NCBI GenBank assembly: GCA_903830985.1
Contig: CAIKVZ010000086.1
Location: 28,447-92,446 of the forward strand
Reading direction: 5' to 3'
DNA: 64,000 bases
Source: an uncultured beta proteobacterium
Lineage (GTDB): Bacteria; Pseudomonadota; Gammaproteobacteria; Burkholderiales; Burkholderiaceae_C
Positions within the stretch are counted from its first letter, which is position 1; every line of letters starts with the position of its first letter. A model generated the notes under the pieces. That model was given only the letters and a program-made list of their open reading frames with translations. It was not told where the DNA came from and searched no databases. The position numbers were made by a program, and so were the translations under genes. Shown here one piece after another: positions 18,833 through 26,617 of this stretch.

Positions 18833-19639
18833 ATGAAGAAATTGTTCCTTGTACTTTGTGCATTTTTGCTGGCCGGTTGCGCCAGCGGACCCCTTGTGGA
18901 CAAAAGCCTGTCGGCGCGCAGCCAGGACAGCAGGGTGCGCTACATCATCATCCACTACACGGCGCTGGACCTGACGCAATCGCTGCGTGAACTGGCGGAG
19001 AAGGGCGTGAGCAGCCACTACCTGCTGACCGACGGTGCAGCCCCCAAGATCTACGGACTGGTGGATGAAAGCCAGCGCGCCTACCACGCCGGCATGAGTT
19101 CCTGGAAGAGCGCGGCGCAGCTCAATTCCAGTTCCATCGGCATCGAGATCGTGAACCCGGGCTGGCGCAGTACGCCCAATGGCCCGGTCTGGGCCGAGTT
19201 CCAGCAAACCCAGATCGACCTGTTGATCCCGCTGGTCCGGGCCATAGCGCAGCGCCACGGCGTCACGCCCGACAGGGTGCTGGGCCACAGCGACATCGCG
19301 CCCCAGCGCAAGGAAGACCCGGGGCCGCTGTTTCCCTGGAAGCAGTTGGCCGACGCGGGGCTGGTGCTGTGGCCCGACGCGGCGGCCGTGGCGCTGCAGT
19401 TGCCGGCGTTTGAATCCCAATTGCCTGAGGTGGCCTGGTTCCAGAAGAAGCTGGCGCAGCATGGCTTTGCGGTCCCCATGACCGGCACGCTCGATGCTCC
19501 CACAAGAAAAGTGGTCGCCGCGTTTCAGATGAAATACCGTCCCAGCCTGATCGACGGCACACCCGACGCACAAACAGCCGCGCTGCTGGCGGTGCTGACG
19601 GTGCTGCCGGCAACGCCGGACAAGGCCCGTGAACACTGA
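18833..19639 (+). CDS. amiD: AmiD-like N-acetylmuramoyl-L-alanine amidase lipoprotein with C-terminal peptidoglycan-binding domain
   Basis: A 268-residue zinc amidase predicted to be a lipoprotein: MKKLFLVLCAFLLAGC ends in a lipobox LAGC. The amidase_2 domain shows zinc ligands in YIIIHYTALD, AYHAGMSSW and LGHSDIAPQRKEDPGP, all intact. A PG_binding_1 domain follows at about residues 195-255 (WFQKKLAQHGF...). E. coli AmiD has the same layout and cleaves both intact and anhydro-MurNAc muropeptides at the outer membrane. The gene starts 11 bases after the kinase and overlaps pgeF by 11 bases. The lipoprotein signal argues against the cytosolic AmpD assignment. Confidence 0.9.
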   Translation: MKKLFLVLCAFLLAGCASGPLVDKSLSARSQDSRVRYIIIHYTALDLTQSLRELAEKGVSSHYLLTDGAAPKIYGLVDESQRAYHAGMSSWKSAAQLNSSSIGIEIVNPGWRSTPNGPVWAEFQQTQIDLLIPLVRAIAQRHGVTPDRVLGHSDIAPQRKEDPGPLFPWKQLADAGLVLWPDAAAVALQLPAFESQLPEVAWFQKKLAQHGFAVPMTGTLDAPTRKVVAAFQMKYRPSLIDGTPDAQTAALLAVLTVLPATPDKAREH

Positions 19640-20384
19640 TTGGCTGCAGCCGCAATGGCAGGCGCCGTCCGGGGTGCGCGCCTTTTTCAGCACGCGCCAG
19701 GGGGGTGTCAGTACCGGTCCCTGTGCCGGACTGAACCTGGGCGACCACGTGGGCGACGACCTGGCGGCGGTCGCCGAAAATCGCGCGCGGCTGCAGCGCG
19801 CCTTGGGCGTGCGCCCGGTGTTTTTGCGGCAGGTGCACGGCACGGCGGTCGCGTTGCTTGACAGTGAAACGGTTGACGGAACGGTGGCCGACGCCTGTAT
19901 CAGTGTGCAGCGCGGTGTGGCCTGCACCATCATGGTGGCGGACTGCCTGCCGTTGCTGTTCACCACACTTTCGGGTGATTTGGTGGGCGCGGCCCACGCC
20001 GGTTGGCGCGGACTGGCCGCAGGCGTGCTCGAATCCACTGTGCAGCAGATGATCCGCGCAACGCCAACGCCGGTCTCTGACATTCTGGTCTGGCTCGGAC
20101 CCTGCATCGGTCCAGGGGCGTTTGAGGTCGGTCCTGAAGTGCGTGACGCTTTTGTAGGGCAGGACGCAGGCAGTGCGCCATGCTTTGCGCCGCAGGTCAA
20201 CGGCAAATTCCTCGCTGACCTGGCGGCCCTTGCGCGCCGGCGGCTTGACGCCATGGGTGTCACCCGGGTTTACGGCAACGACGGCAGCCTCGCCTGGTGC
20301 ACCGTCAGCAACCCCTCACGTTTTTTTTCCCACCGGCGCGATCGGGTCAGCGGCCGCATGGCCGCCGGCATCTGGCTCGACTAA
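19629..20384 (+). CDS. pgeF: Peptidoglycan editing factor PgeF (YfiH, multicopper-oxidase-like fold)
   Basis: PgeF (YfiH/DUF152) hydrolyses mis-incorporated L-Ser from UDP-MurNAc-dipeptide precursors in E. coli; other members have purine nucleoside phosphorylase activity. The 251-residue protein has the three zinc-ligand motifs of the family: RQVHGTAV, VADCLPLL and AAHAGWRGL, followed by WLGPCIGPGAFEVG. The start ATG/GTG region at 19629 overlaps the end of amiD. Its presence at the end of a peptidoglycan-recycling operon suggests a linked function in cell-wall quality control. The last roughly 70 bases overlap, antisense, a small membrane-protein gene. Confidence 0.93.
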   Translation: MNTDWLQPQWQAPSGVRAFFSTRQGGVSTGPCAGLNLGDHVGDDLAAVAENRARLQRALGVRPVFLRQVHGTAVALLDSETVDGTVADACISVQRGVACTIMVADCLPLLFTTLSGDLVGAAHAGWRGLAAGVLESTVQQMIRATPTPVSDILVWLGPCIGPGAFEVGPEVRDAFVGQDAGSAPCFAPQVNGKFLADLAALARRRLDAMGVTRVYGNDGSLAWCTVSNPSRFFSHRRDRVSGRMAAGIWLD

Positions 20385-20579
20385 TTCGGCGGCTTCGCGC
20401 GCCCGGGCGCGCTTGCGCCGCTGCGGCGCGCCCATGATGTACAGCACCAGCGACACCGGCCCCAGACCGTACAACAGGAAAGTGATGATGGCGCCCAGCA
20501 CCGTACCCAAGGGATGGAAAGCCTCGGCCACGGCCATCATCAGCGCGACATAAATCCAGGCTATCGCAACGATGTACAT
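20316..20579 (-). CDS. Small hypothetical membrane protein (87 aa)
   Basis: The ORF track gives 124 residues from 20690. An internal ATG at 20579 starts MYIVAIAWIYVALMMAVAEA, a clean first transmembrane segment, so the shorter form is preferred; the longer one would run into phaC's promoter region. A second hydrophobic segment (AIITFLLYGLGPVSLVLYIM) follows. The tail is basic then acidic (QRRKRARAREAAE), consistent with a two-pass inner-membrane protein with cytoplasmic ends. The 3' end overlaps pgeF in antisense by 69 bases. I recognise no family. The strong codon structure and hydrophobic pattern suggest it is real. Confidence 0.65.
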   Translation of the reverse strand: MYIVAIAWIYVALMMAVAEAFHPLGTVLGAIITFLLYGLGPVSLVLYIMGAPQRRKRARAREAAELVEPDAGGHAAADPIAPVGKKT

Positions 20580-20670
20580 GGCGGCTATTTTTTCTTGCGT
20601 CAGCTTTGCGAAGGTGCAAACTGGGATACTCGAAGGCTCGATTGTCGAGTCTTTATGGTCAGGAGCCACT

Positions 20671-22389
20671 GTGCAACAGGATAACCTCAAGTTTCTCTCC
20701 CAGTCTGCCGAGCAGTTTCAGCACAGCTTTGGCGACGCGTGGCAAAAAGCGATGCAGTCCTTTCAGGGGATGAATCTCGGTCAGGCTGCCACCGGGCCCA
20801 CAGCCGGTACTGCGCCCAAGATCAGCTTTGACCCGGAGCAGCTTCAGACCCTGCAGCAGCAGTACCTGCAGGACGCGGCCGAACTCTGGAACCAGACCCT
20901 GCACGGCATTCCGCTGGCCAAAGACAAGCGCTTTTCCGGCGATGCCTGGTCGGCCAATCCGATGGCGGCGTTTTCCGCTGCCACGTATTTGCTCAATTCG
21001 CGTACCCTGATGGGACTGGCCGACGCGGCGCAGGCCGACAAGAAGACCAAGGCGCGCATCCGCTTTGCCCTGGAGCAAATGCTGGCAGCCTCGGCGCCGA
21101 GCAACTTCATGGCGCTGAACGCCGACGCGCAGCAAAAAGCCATTGAGACCAAGGGCGAGAGCATCGCCAAAGGCATGCAGAACCTGCTGCACGACATCCG
21201 CCAGGGTCATGTGTCCATGACCGACGAGAGCCTGTTTGAAGTGGGCAAGAACGTGGCCACGACCGAAGGCGCCGTGGTGTTCGAGAACGAGCTGTTCCAG
21301 CTCATCGAATACAAGCCGCTCACCGCCAAGGTTTACGAGAAGCCCTTCCTGCTCGTTCCCCCTTGCATCAACAAGTTCTACATCCTGGACCTGCAGCCCG
21401 ACAACTCCTTCATCCGCTACGCGGTGGAGCAGGGGCACCGCACCTTCGTGGTGAGCTGGCGCAACCCGGACGAATCGCTGGCCAACAAGACCTGGGACAA
21501 CTACATCGAGGACGCCGTCATCAAGGCCATTTCCGTGGTGCAGGACGTCACCGGCGCGGACGACATCAACGCGCTGGGCTTTTGCGTCGGCGGCACCATG
21601 CTGGGAACGGCGCTGGCCGTGCTGGCCGGGCGCGGCGAAAAGCCGGTGAAGAGCGCGACCTTTCTCACCTCGCTGCTGGACTTTTCCGACACCGGCATCC
21701 TGGACGTTTTCATCGACGAGTCCTTCGTGAAATACCGGGAAAAAGAGATGGGCGCGGGCGGACTCATGAAGGGGCAGGATCTGTCGTCCACCTTCAGCTT
21801 CCTGCGGCCCAACGACCTGGTGTGGAACTACGTGGTGGGCAACTACCTCAAGGGCGAAACCCCGCCACCCTTTGACCTGCTGTACTGGAACTCCGATTCG
21901 ACCAATCTGCCCGGCCCCTACTACGCCTGGTACCTGCGCAACACCTACCTGGAAAACAAGCTGGTGAAACCGGGCAAGGCCGTGACCTGTGGACAGAAAA
22001 TCGACTTTCGCAAGCTCGACTTGCCGGTCTACATCTACGGTTCGCGCGAAGACCACATCGTGCCCATCGCTGGCGCCTACGCCAGCACGCAGTGCCTGCC
22101 GGGCAAGAAACGCTTCGTCATGGGTGCGTCCGGCCATATCGCGGGCGTGATCAACCCACCGGCCAAGGGAAAGCGCAGCCATTGGGTCAGCGAAAGCGGC
22201 AAGTTCCCCGCCGATGTCAACGAGTGGATTGACGCCGCCAAGGAGCATCCCGGCAGTTGGTGGACAGACTGGTCAAACTGGCTCAAGGCCCAGGCCGGCA
22301 AGCAGATCCCCGCGCCCAAGACCTATGGCAAGGGCAAGTACAAGGCCATCGAGCCGGCACCCGGGCGCTACGTCCTGGCCAAAGCCTGA
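20671..22389 (+). CDS. phaC: Class I poly(3-hydroxyalkanoate) synthase
   Basis: Polymerises (R)-3-hydroxybutyryl-CoA into PHB at the granule surface. The lipase-like box GFCVGGTML holds the catalytic Cys (near residue 305), the Asp is in GSREDHIVP (near 462) and the His in GASGHIAGVIN (near 490). The 572-residue length fits class I. The ORF track begins at 20572, but GTG 20671 has AGGAG five bases upstream and yields VQQDNLKFLSQSAEQF, a typical N-terminus. A TTTGC-N6-GCAAA inverted repeat (20605-20620) lies in the 92-base upstream gap. phaA follows after 24 bases. Confidence 0.95.
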   Translation: MQQDNLKFLSQSAEQFQHSFGDAWQKAMQSFQGMNLGQAATGPTAGTAPKISFDPEQLQTLQQQYLQDAAELWNQTLHGIPLAKDKRFSGDAWSANPMAAFSAATYLLNSRTLMGLADAAQADKKTKARIRFALEQMLAASAPSNFMALNADAQQKAIETKGESIAKGMQNLLHDIRQGHVSMTDESLFEVGKNVATTEGAVVFENELFQLIEYKPLTAKVYEKPFLLVPPCINKFYILDLQPDNSFIRYAVEQGHRTFVVSWRNPDESLANKTWDNYIEDAVIKAISVVQDVTGADDINALGFCVGGTMLGTALAVLAGRGEKPVKSATFLTSLLDFSDTGILDVFIDESFVKYREKEMGAGGLMKGQDLSSTFSFLRPNDLVWNYVVGNYLKGETPPPFDLLYWNSDSTNLPGPYYAWYLRNTYLENKLVKPGKAVTCGQKIDFRKLDLPVYIYGSREDHIVPIAGAYASTQCLPGKKRFVMGASGHIAGVINPPAKGKRSHWVSESGKFPADVNEWIDAAKEHPGSWWTDWSNWLKAQAGKQIPAPKTYGKGKYKAIEPAPGRYVLAKA

Positions 22390-22413
22390 ATTTTTCTACG
22401 ACAGGAGCACTTC

Positions 22414-23592
22414 ATGCAAGACATCGTCATCGTATCGGCCGCGCGTACCGCCGTCGGCAAATTCGGCGGGACCCTCGCCAAGACCGCAGCACCTGAGCTG
22501 GGCGCCATCGTCATCAAGGCCTTGCTGGCGCGCACCGGCGTGTCAGCCGAGCTGATCGGCGAAGTCATCATGGGCCAGGTGCTGGCTGCAGGCCAGGGTC
22601 AGAACCCGGCGCGCCAGACCGTGATCAAGAGCGGCCTGAACCAGGCCACGCCCGGCCTCACGATCAACGCCGTGTGCGGCTCCGGCCTGAAGGCCGTGAT
22701 GCTGGCAGCCCAGGCCGTGGCCTATGGCGACAGCGAGATTGTCATCGCCGGCGGACAGGAAAACATGAGCGCCTCGCCGCACGTGTTGCTCGGTTCGCGC
22801 GACGGCCAGCGCATGGGCGACTGGAAAATGATCGACTCCATGATCGTTGACGGCCTGTGGGACGTGTACAACCAGTACCACATGGGCATCACCGCCGAGA
22901 ACGTGGCCAAGAAGTTCGGCATCACGCGCGACATGCAGGATGCACTGGCTTTTGCCAGCCAGCAAAAGGCCGCCGCCGCGCAGGACGCGGGCAAGTTCGT
23001 CGACGAAATCGTTCCGGTCAGCATCGCGCAGAAGAAGGGCGATCCGATTGTTTTTTCCGCCGATGAATTCCTGAATCGCAAGAGCACGGCCGAGGCCCTG
23101 GCTGGTCTGCGCCCCGCCTTCGACAAGGCGGGCAGCGTGACCGCGGGAAACGCCTCGGGCATCAACGACGGCGCCGCCGCCGTGATGGTCATGACAGCGG
23201 CCAAAGCCGCGTCCCTGGGTCTGACACCGCTGGGTCGCATCGCCAGCTTTGCCACCAGCGGCCTGGACCCGGCTCTCATGGGCATGGGCCCGGTGAGCGC
23301 GTCGCGCAAGGCGCTGGAGCGCGCGGGCTGGAAGGCGCAGGACCTGGACCTGCTGGAAATCAATGAAGCCTTTGCCGCTCAGGCCTGCGCCGTGAACAAC
23401 GAAATGGGCTGGGACACGAGCAAGGTCAATGTGAATGGCGGCGCCATCGCCATCGGCCACCCCATCGGCGCGTCCGGCTGCCGCATCCTGGTGACGCTGC
23501 TGCACGAAATGCAGCGCCGCGACGCCAAGAAGGGCATTGCATCGCTGTGCATCGGCGGCGGCATGGGCGTGGCACTGACGATCGAGCGTTGA
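22414..23592 (+). CDS. phaA: Acetyl-CoA acetyltransferase (beta-ketothiolase)
   Basis: Condenses two acetyl-CoA to acetoacetyl-CoA, the first step of PHB synthesis. The 392 residues match biosynthetic thiolases. The acylated Cys is in NAVCGSGLKAVMLA (near residue 88), the His in NGGAIAIGHPIGASG and the second Cys in CIGGGMGVA. An AGGAG-type site (ACAGGAGCACTTC) precedes the ATG. It is co-directional with phaC 24 bases upstream. Unlike the common phaCAB order, phaB is not next: two unrelated periplasmic genes intervene. Confidence 0.95.
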   Translation: MQDIVIVSAARTAVGKFGGTLAKTAAPELGAIVIKALLARTGVSAELIGEVIMGQVLAAGQGQNPARQTVIKSGLNQATPGLTINAVCGSGLKAVMLAAQAVAYGDSEIVIAGGQENMSASPHVLLGSRDGQRMGDWKMIDSMIVDGLWDVYNQYHMGITAENVAKKFGITRDMQDALAFASQQKAAAAQDAGKFVDEIVPVSIAQKKGDPIVFSADEFLNRKSTAEALAGLRPAFDKAGSVTAGNASGINDGAAAVMVMTAAKAASLGLTPLGRIASFATSGLDPALMGMGPVSASRKALERAGWKAQDLDLLEINEAFAAQACAVNNEMGWDTSKVNVNGGAIAIGHPIGASGCRILVTLLHEMQRRDAKKGIASLCIGGGMGVALTIER

Positions 23593-23618
23593 TCTCTGCA
23601 ACGGCCCCTGACGCCCGC

Positions 23619-24317
23619 GTGCGGGAGAGGGTAGGGGCGAGGCTGCTTCGCGCGCTATGGGTGGGAACGTTCGTGTTCGCTGCGAGTTCGGCCTGGGCCG
23701 AAAGTCCCCTGTGCAAACTCGGACGGCGTCAGTCACCGATCGACATCCAGGCTGCGGTCCAGCAGCCCTTGCCGGCCCTGCAGTTCAATTACCACCCCGC
23801 ACCGCTGAAGATCGTCAACGACGGCCACACGGCGCGCGTGCGCTTTGCCAAGGGATCGGAATTGCTGATCGGCAAGGAGCGCTACGCGCTGCAGCAGTTT
23901 CACTTTCACACACCGGGCGGCGACCGCATCGCCGGCGAGGAATTCCCCCTGGCCGCGCACCTGCTGCACAAGAGTGTCTCGGGGCAACTGCTCGCTGTGG
24001 TGCTGCTGTTTCGCGAGGGCGAACAAAACGCCGAATTGGCGAGGTTGTGGCCACAGCTTCCAGCGCGTGCCGACGGCGATCATCTGATCCCTGGCGTCCT
24101 GGCCGACGCGAGTCGACTGCTGCCGTCGGACCACGCGTACTACCGGTATGACGGTTCGCTCACTGCATCGCCCTGCACAGAGGGCGTCACCTGGCTGGTT
24201 CTGAAGCAGCCGCTCACCGTGTCGGGCGAGCAGTTGCGCTTCTGGCGCGCCCGCTTTGCCGACAACATGCGCGCGCCGCAGGCCTTGAACGGGCGCGTCG
24301 TACAGGAAGGTCCGTGA
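23619..24317 (+). CDS. Alpha-type carbonic anhydrase (periplasmic)
   Basis: Interconverts CO2 and bicarbonate. An N-terminal hydrophobic signal (LLRALWVGTFVFAASSAWA) directs it to the periplasm. Family landmarks are present: RRQSPIDIQ near the N-terminus, the zinc ligands in QFHFHTPGGDR and the third His in FPLAAHLLHKS, and SLTASPCTEGVTWLVL near the C-terminus. The ORF track start (23547) lies inside phaA. GTG 23619 avoids that overlap and leaves a normal signal peptide; the start is uncertain, and a second GTG lies 41 bases further. It sits between phaA and a beta-propeller gene, an unusual insertion into the pha cluster. Confidence 0.85.
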   Translation: MRERVGARLLRALWVGTFVFAASSAWAESPLCKLGRRQSPIDIQAAVQQPLPALQFNYHPAPLKIVNDGHTARVRFAKGSELLIGKERYALQQFHFHTPGGDRIAGEEFPLAAHLLHKSVSGQLLAVVLLFREGEQNAELARLWPQLPARADGDHLIPGVLADASRLLPSDHAYYRYDGSLTASPCTEGVTWLVLKQPLTVSGEQLRFWRARFADNMRAPQALNGRVVQEGP

Positions 24318-24379
24318 GCCAGGGCATCTGATCGCGTGCCATTCCTCGGGTGGGAAGGCCGCGGTCAAAGCACCCGAGC

Positions 24380-24393
24380 TTGTGTCAGATCAA
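24380..24393 (+). promoter_or_regulatory. Candidate FNR/CRP-family box upstream of the beta-propeller gene
   Basis: TTGTGTCAGATCAA resembles the FNR/Dnr consensus TTGAT-N4-ATCAA: the right half is perfect and the left half matches at three of five positions. It lies 67 bases before the ATG at 24461. Weak evidence on its own; the organism carries norD, so an FNR/Dnr-type regulator is likely to exist. Confidence 0.35.
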
Positions 24394-24460
24394 GACCTGA
24401 AAAACCGCGATGCCGAAGAATCGGACATTTGCCAACGCCATTCGGCACTCGGAGAACTTC

Positions 24461-25621
24461 ATGCGCCCAGACGCTCCCATTTTTGCCACGCGACAAGCGC
24501 TGGTTTTGGCCCTGTTGCTGGCCTCATCACTGACGACCTACGCGCAGGACGGCGCCAAAGCCGCCAAGCCCAAGCCAGCCGGCGTGCCGGTGACGGTCAC
24601 GGCCGAGATGACCGGTGCGGGCATCGTCTCCAGCGGCGTGGCGCCCTTGCCGATTCCTCCGGTAACCGGCAGTCGCAAGAACCCGGTGGCGTCCTGGGGC
24701 AAGCCTTTGCCCTATCCGATCGTGATTGCCGATCGTCGTAACAACCGATTGATCGAAATCGCCCCGGACAAGAGCATCGTCTGGGAGTTTGTCTCGCCCA
24801 GCCTGGCGGTGTACCGCGGTAACGAGGACGTGAATTTCTCCCCGGACGGCAAACTGCTGGCGGTGAGCGAAGAGGACAACTTTGACGTGCATATCGTCGA
24901 CTACGAAAAAAAGGCGCTGACCTGGACCTATGGCACCCCCGACACCCGGGGCAAGGCGCCAGGCTTCTTGAATTATCCGGATGACGCGCACCTGCTGGCC
25001 GACGGCAAGTTCATCACCGCCGACATCCGCAATTGCCGCATCCTGATCGTCGACCCCAAGACCGACAAGATCACCACCCAGTGGGGCACGCCGGGCAAGT
25101 GCCGGCACAAGCCGCCGCACGAACTGGCGCACCCCAATGGCGCGACGCCGCTGGAGAACGGTGACATCCTGGTGACGGAAATTTCCAACTCATGGATCTC
25201 GCGCATCACGCGTGAAGGCAAGGTGTTGTGGAGCGTGAAGGCACCCAACATCCGCTATCCCTCGGATGCGTTCATGACCAACGACGGCAAGCAGGTGATC
25301 GTGGCCGATTTCTGGAAGCCGGGGCGGGTAGTGATCTTTGATCCGGCCACGCGCAAGGTGACATGGGAATATTTCGTCAAGGAAGGCGAGTGGATGCTCG
25401 ATCACTCCAGCATTGCCCGCGAACTGCCCGACACCGGCGACATCTTCGTGGTTGACGACCTGCGCGACCGCGTCATGGTGATCGACCGCAAGACCAAGAA
25501 GGTCATCTGGCAGTACGGCGTGACGGACACCAAGGGACATGCGCCGGGGCTGCTGTTCTACCCTGATGGCTTTGACATCGATGTGTTTCGCGACTGGAAG
25601 ACGGCACTGGGCAAACGCTGA
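24461..25621 (+). CDS. Secreted beta-propeller protein (PQQ/NHL/arylsulfotransferase-like repeats), function unknown
   Basis: A 386-residue protein with a signal peptide (ATRQALVLALLLASSLTTYAQ). The remainder is a series of repeats of the type DRRNNRLIEIAPDKSIVWEF, VDPKTDKITTQWGTPG, ITREGKVLWSVKAPN, FDPATRKVTWEYF and IDRKTKKVIWQYG, one blade each, consistent with a six- or seven-bladed propeller. No catalytic motif is evident. Two His-containing loops (HELAHPNGA; LDHSS) resemble those of ASST-like propellers but do not settle a function. The ATG at 24461 has GGAG six bases upstream and was preferred to the ORF-track 24410. It lies between the carbonic anhydrase and phaB; a role in polyester metabolism is not supported by sequence. 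Confidence 0.75.
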   Translation: MRPDAPIFATRQALVLALLLASSLTTYAQDGAKAAKPKPAGVPVTVTAEMTGAGIVSSGVAPLPIPPVTGSRKNPVASWGKPLPYPIVIADRRNNRLIEIAPDKSIVWEFVSPSLAVYRGNEDVNFSPDGKLLAVSEEDNFDVHIVDYEKKALTWTYGTPDTRGKAPGFLNYPDDAHLLADGKFITADIRNCRILIVDPKTDKITTQWGTPGKCRHKPPHELAHPNGATPLENGDILVTEISNSWISRITREGKVLWSVKAPNIRYPSDAFMTNDGKQVIVADFWKPGRVVIFDPATRKVTWEYFVKEGEWMLDHSSIARELPDTGDIFVVDDLRDRVMVIDRKTKKVIWQYGVTDTKGHAPGLLFYPDGFDIDVFRDWKTALGKR

Positions 25622-25810
25622 GGGGCATTCGATCCCTGCCCGTGCAAGAAACCGGAATGGGTAAGTGCAGGGCGGCAAGTCATTACCGCAGTCCGGCTCA
25701 GGGTGATGAATTTATATTGCAGAATCTCGGTGTTTTCCGCAAGGCGGGCGACAGAATTAGCCGCTACATTCCAGCGTCACAAATTAATTTTTCAATAAAG
25801 GAGCAAAAAC

Positions 25811-26548
25811 ATGACTCAAAAAGTAGCTTACGTCACGGGCGGCATGGGTGGCATCGGAACCGGCATTTGCCAGCGTCTGGCCAAAGAGGGTTTCACCGTC
25901 ATCGCCGGTTGCGGCCCGACGCGCGACCACGCCAAGTGGATAGCCGAGCAGGCCGCCCTGGGCTACACCTTCCACGCCTCGGTGGGCAATGTGGGCGATT
26001 GGGATTCCACTGTTGGCGCCTTCCAGAAGGTCATGGCTGAGCATGGTCGCGTTGACGTGCTGGTGAATAACGCCGGCATCACGCGCGACGGCCAGTTCCG
26101 CAAGCTGAGCAAGGCGGATTGGGACGCTGTGATCTCCACCAACCTGGACAGCATGTTCAACGTGACCAAGCAGGTCATCGAAGGCATGATCGAACGCAAT
26201 TGGGGCCGCGTCATCAACATCAGTTCGGTGAACGGTCAAAAGGGTCAGTTCGGCCAGACCAACTACTCCACGGCCAAGGCCGGCCTGCATGGCTTCACCA
26301 TGGCGCTGGCGCAGGAAGTGGCGTCCAAGGGCGTGACGGTGAACACCGTCAGCCCGGGCTACATCGGCACCGACATGGTCAAGGCCATCCGTCCTGAAGT
26401 GCTGGACAAGATCGTCGCCACCGTCCCGGCCAAGCGCCTGGGTACGCCGGAAGAAATCGCTTCCATCATCGCCTGGCTGGCGTCCGAAGAAGGCGGCTAT
26501 GCCACCGGCGCCGACTTCTCGGTGAATGGCGGCTTGCACATGGGCTGA
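25811..26548 (+). CDS. phaB: Acetoacetyl-CoA reductase
   Basis: NADPH-dependent reduction of acetoacetyl-CoA to (R)-3-hydroxybutyryl-CoA for PHB synthesis. It is a 245-residue SDR with the nucleotide-binding GGMGGIGTGICQRL, the NNAGITRDGQFRKL segment and the catalytic YSTAK (Ser in ISSVNGQKGQFG). The RBS is strong (AAGGAG, 7 bases from ATG). The 190-base gap upstream is AT-richer than its surroundings and probably contains its own promoter, though I could not find a convincing -35/-10 pair. A terminator hairpin follows. Confidence 0.95.
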   Translation: MTQKVAYVTGGMGGIGTGICQRLAKEGFTVIAGCGPTRDHAKWIAEQAALGYTFHASVGNVGDWDSTVGAFQKVMAEHGRVDVLVNNAGITRDGQFRKLSKADWDAVISTNLDSMFNVTKQVIEGMIERNWGRVINISSVNGQKGQFGQTNYSTAKAGLHGFTMALAQEVASKGVTVNTVSPGYIGTDMVKAIRPEVLDKIVATVPAKRLGTPEEIASIIAWLASEEGGYATGADFSVNGGLHMG

Positions 26549-26572
26549 TCGCCTTCGTTGAGGCATCCTGTA

Positions 26573-26600
26573 AAACCCCGCTTCGGCGGGGTTTGTCGTT
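26573..26600. terminator. Bidirectional Rho-independent terminator between phaB and the converging gene
   Basis: The nine-base stem AAACCCCGC / GCGGGGTTT has a TTCG loop. It lies 24 bases after the phaB stop and 18 bases beyond the stop of the opposite-strand gene at 26618. T-rich tails are present on both strands, so it can serve both converging transcripts. Confidence 0.85.
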
Positions 26601-26617
26601 TCCGGATCACGCTGACC

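Noticed and set aside
20659-22248. 529-aa minus-strand ORF
   Set aside because: Antisense to phaC, whose catalytic triad is intact.
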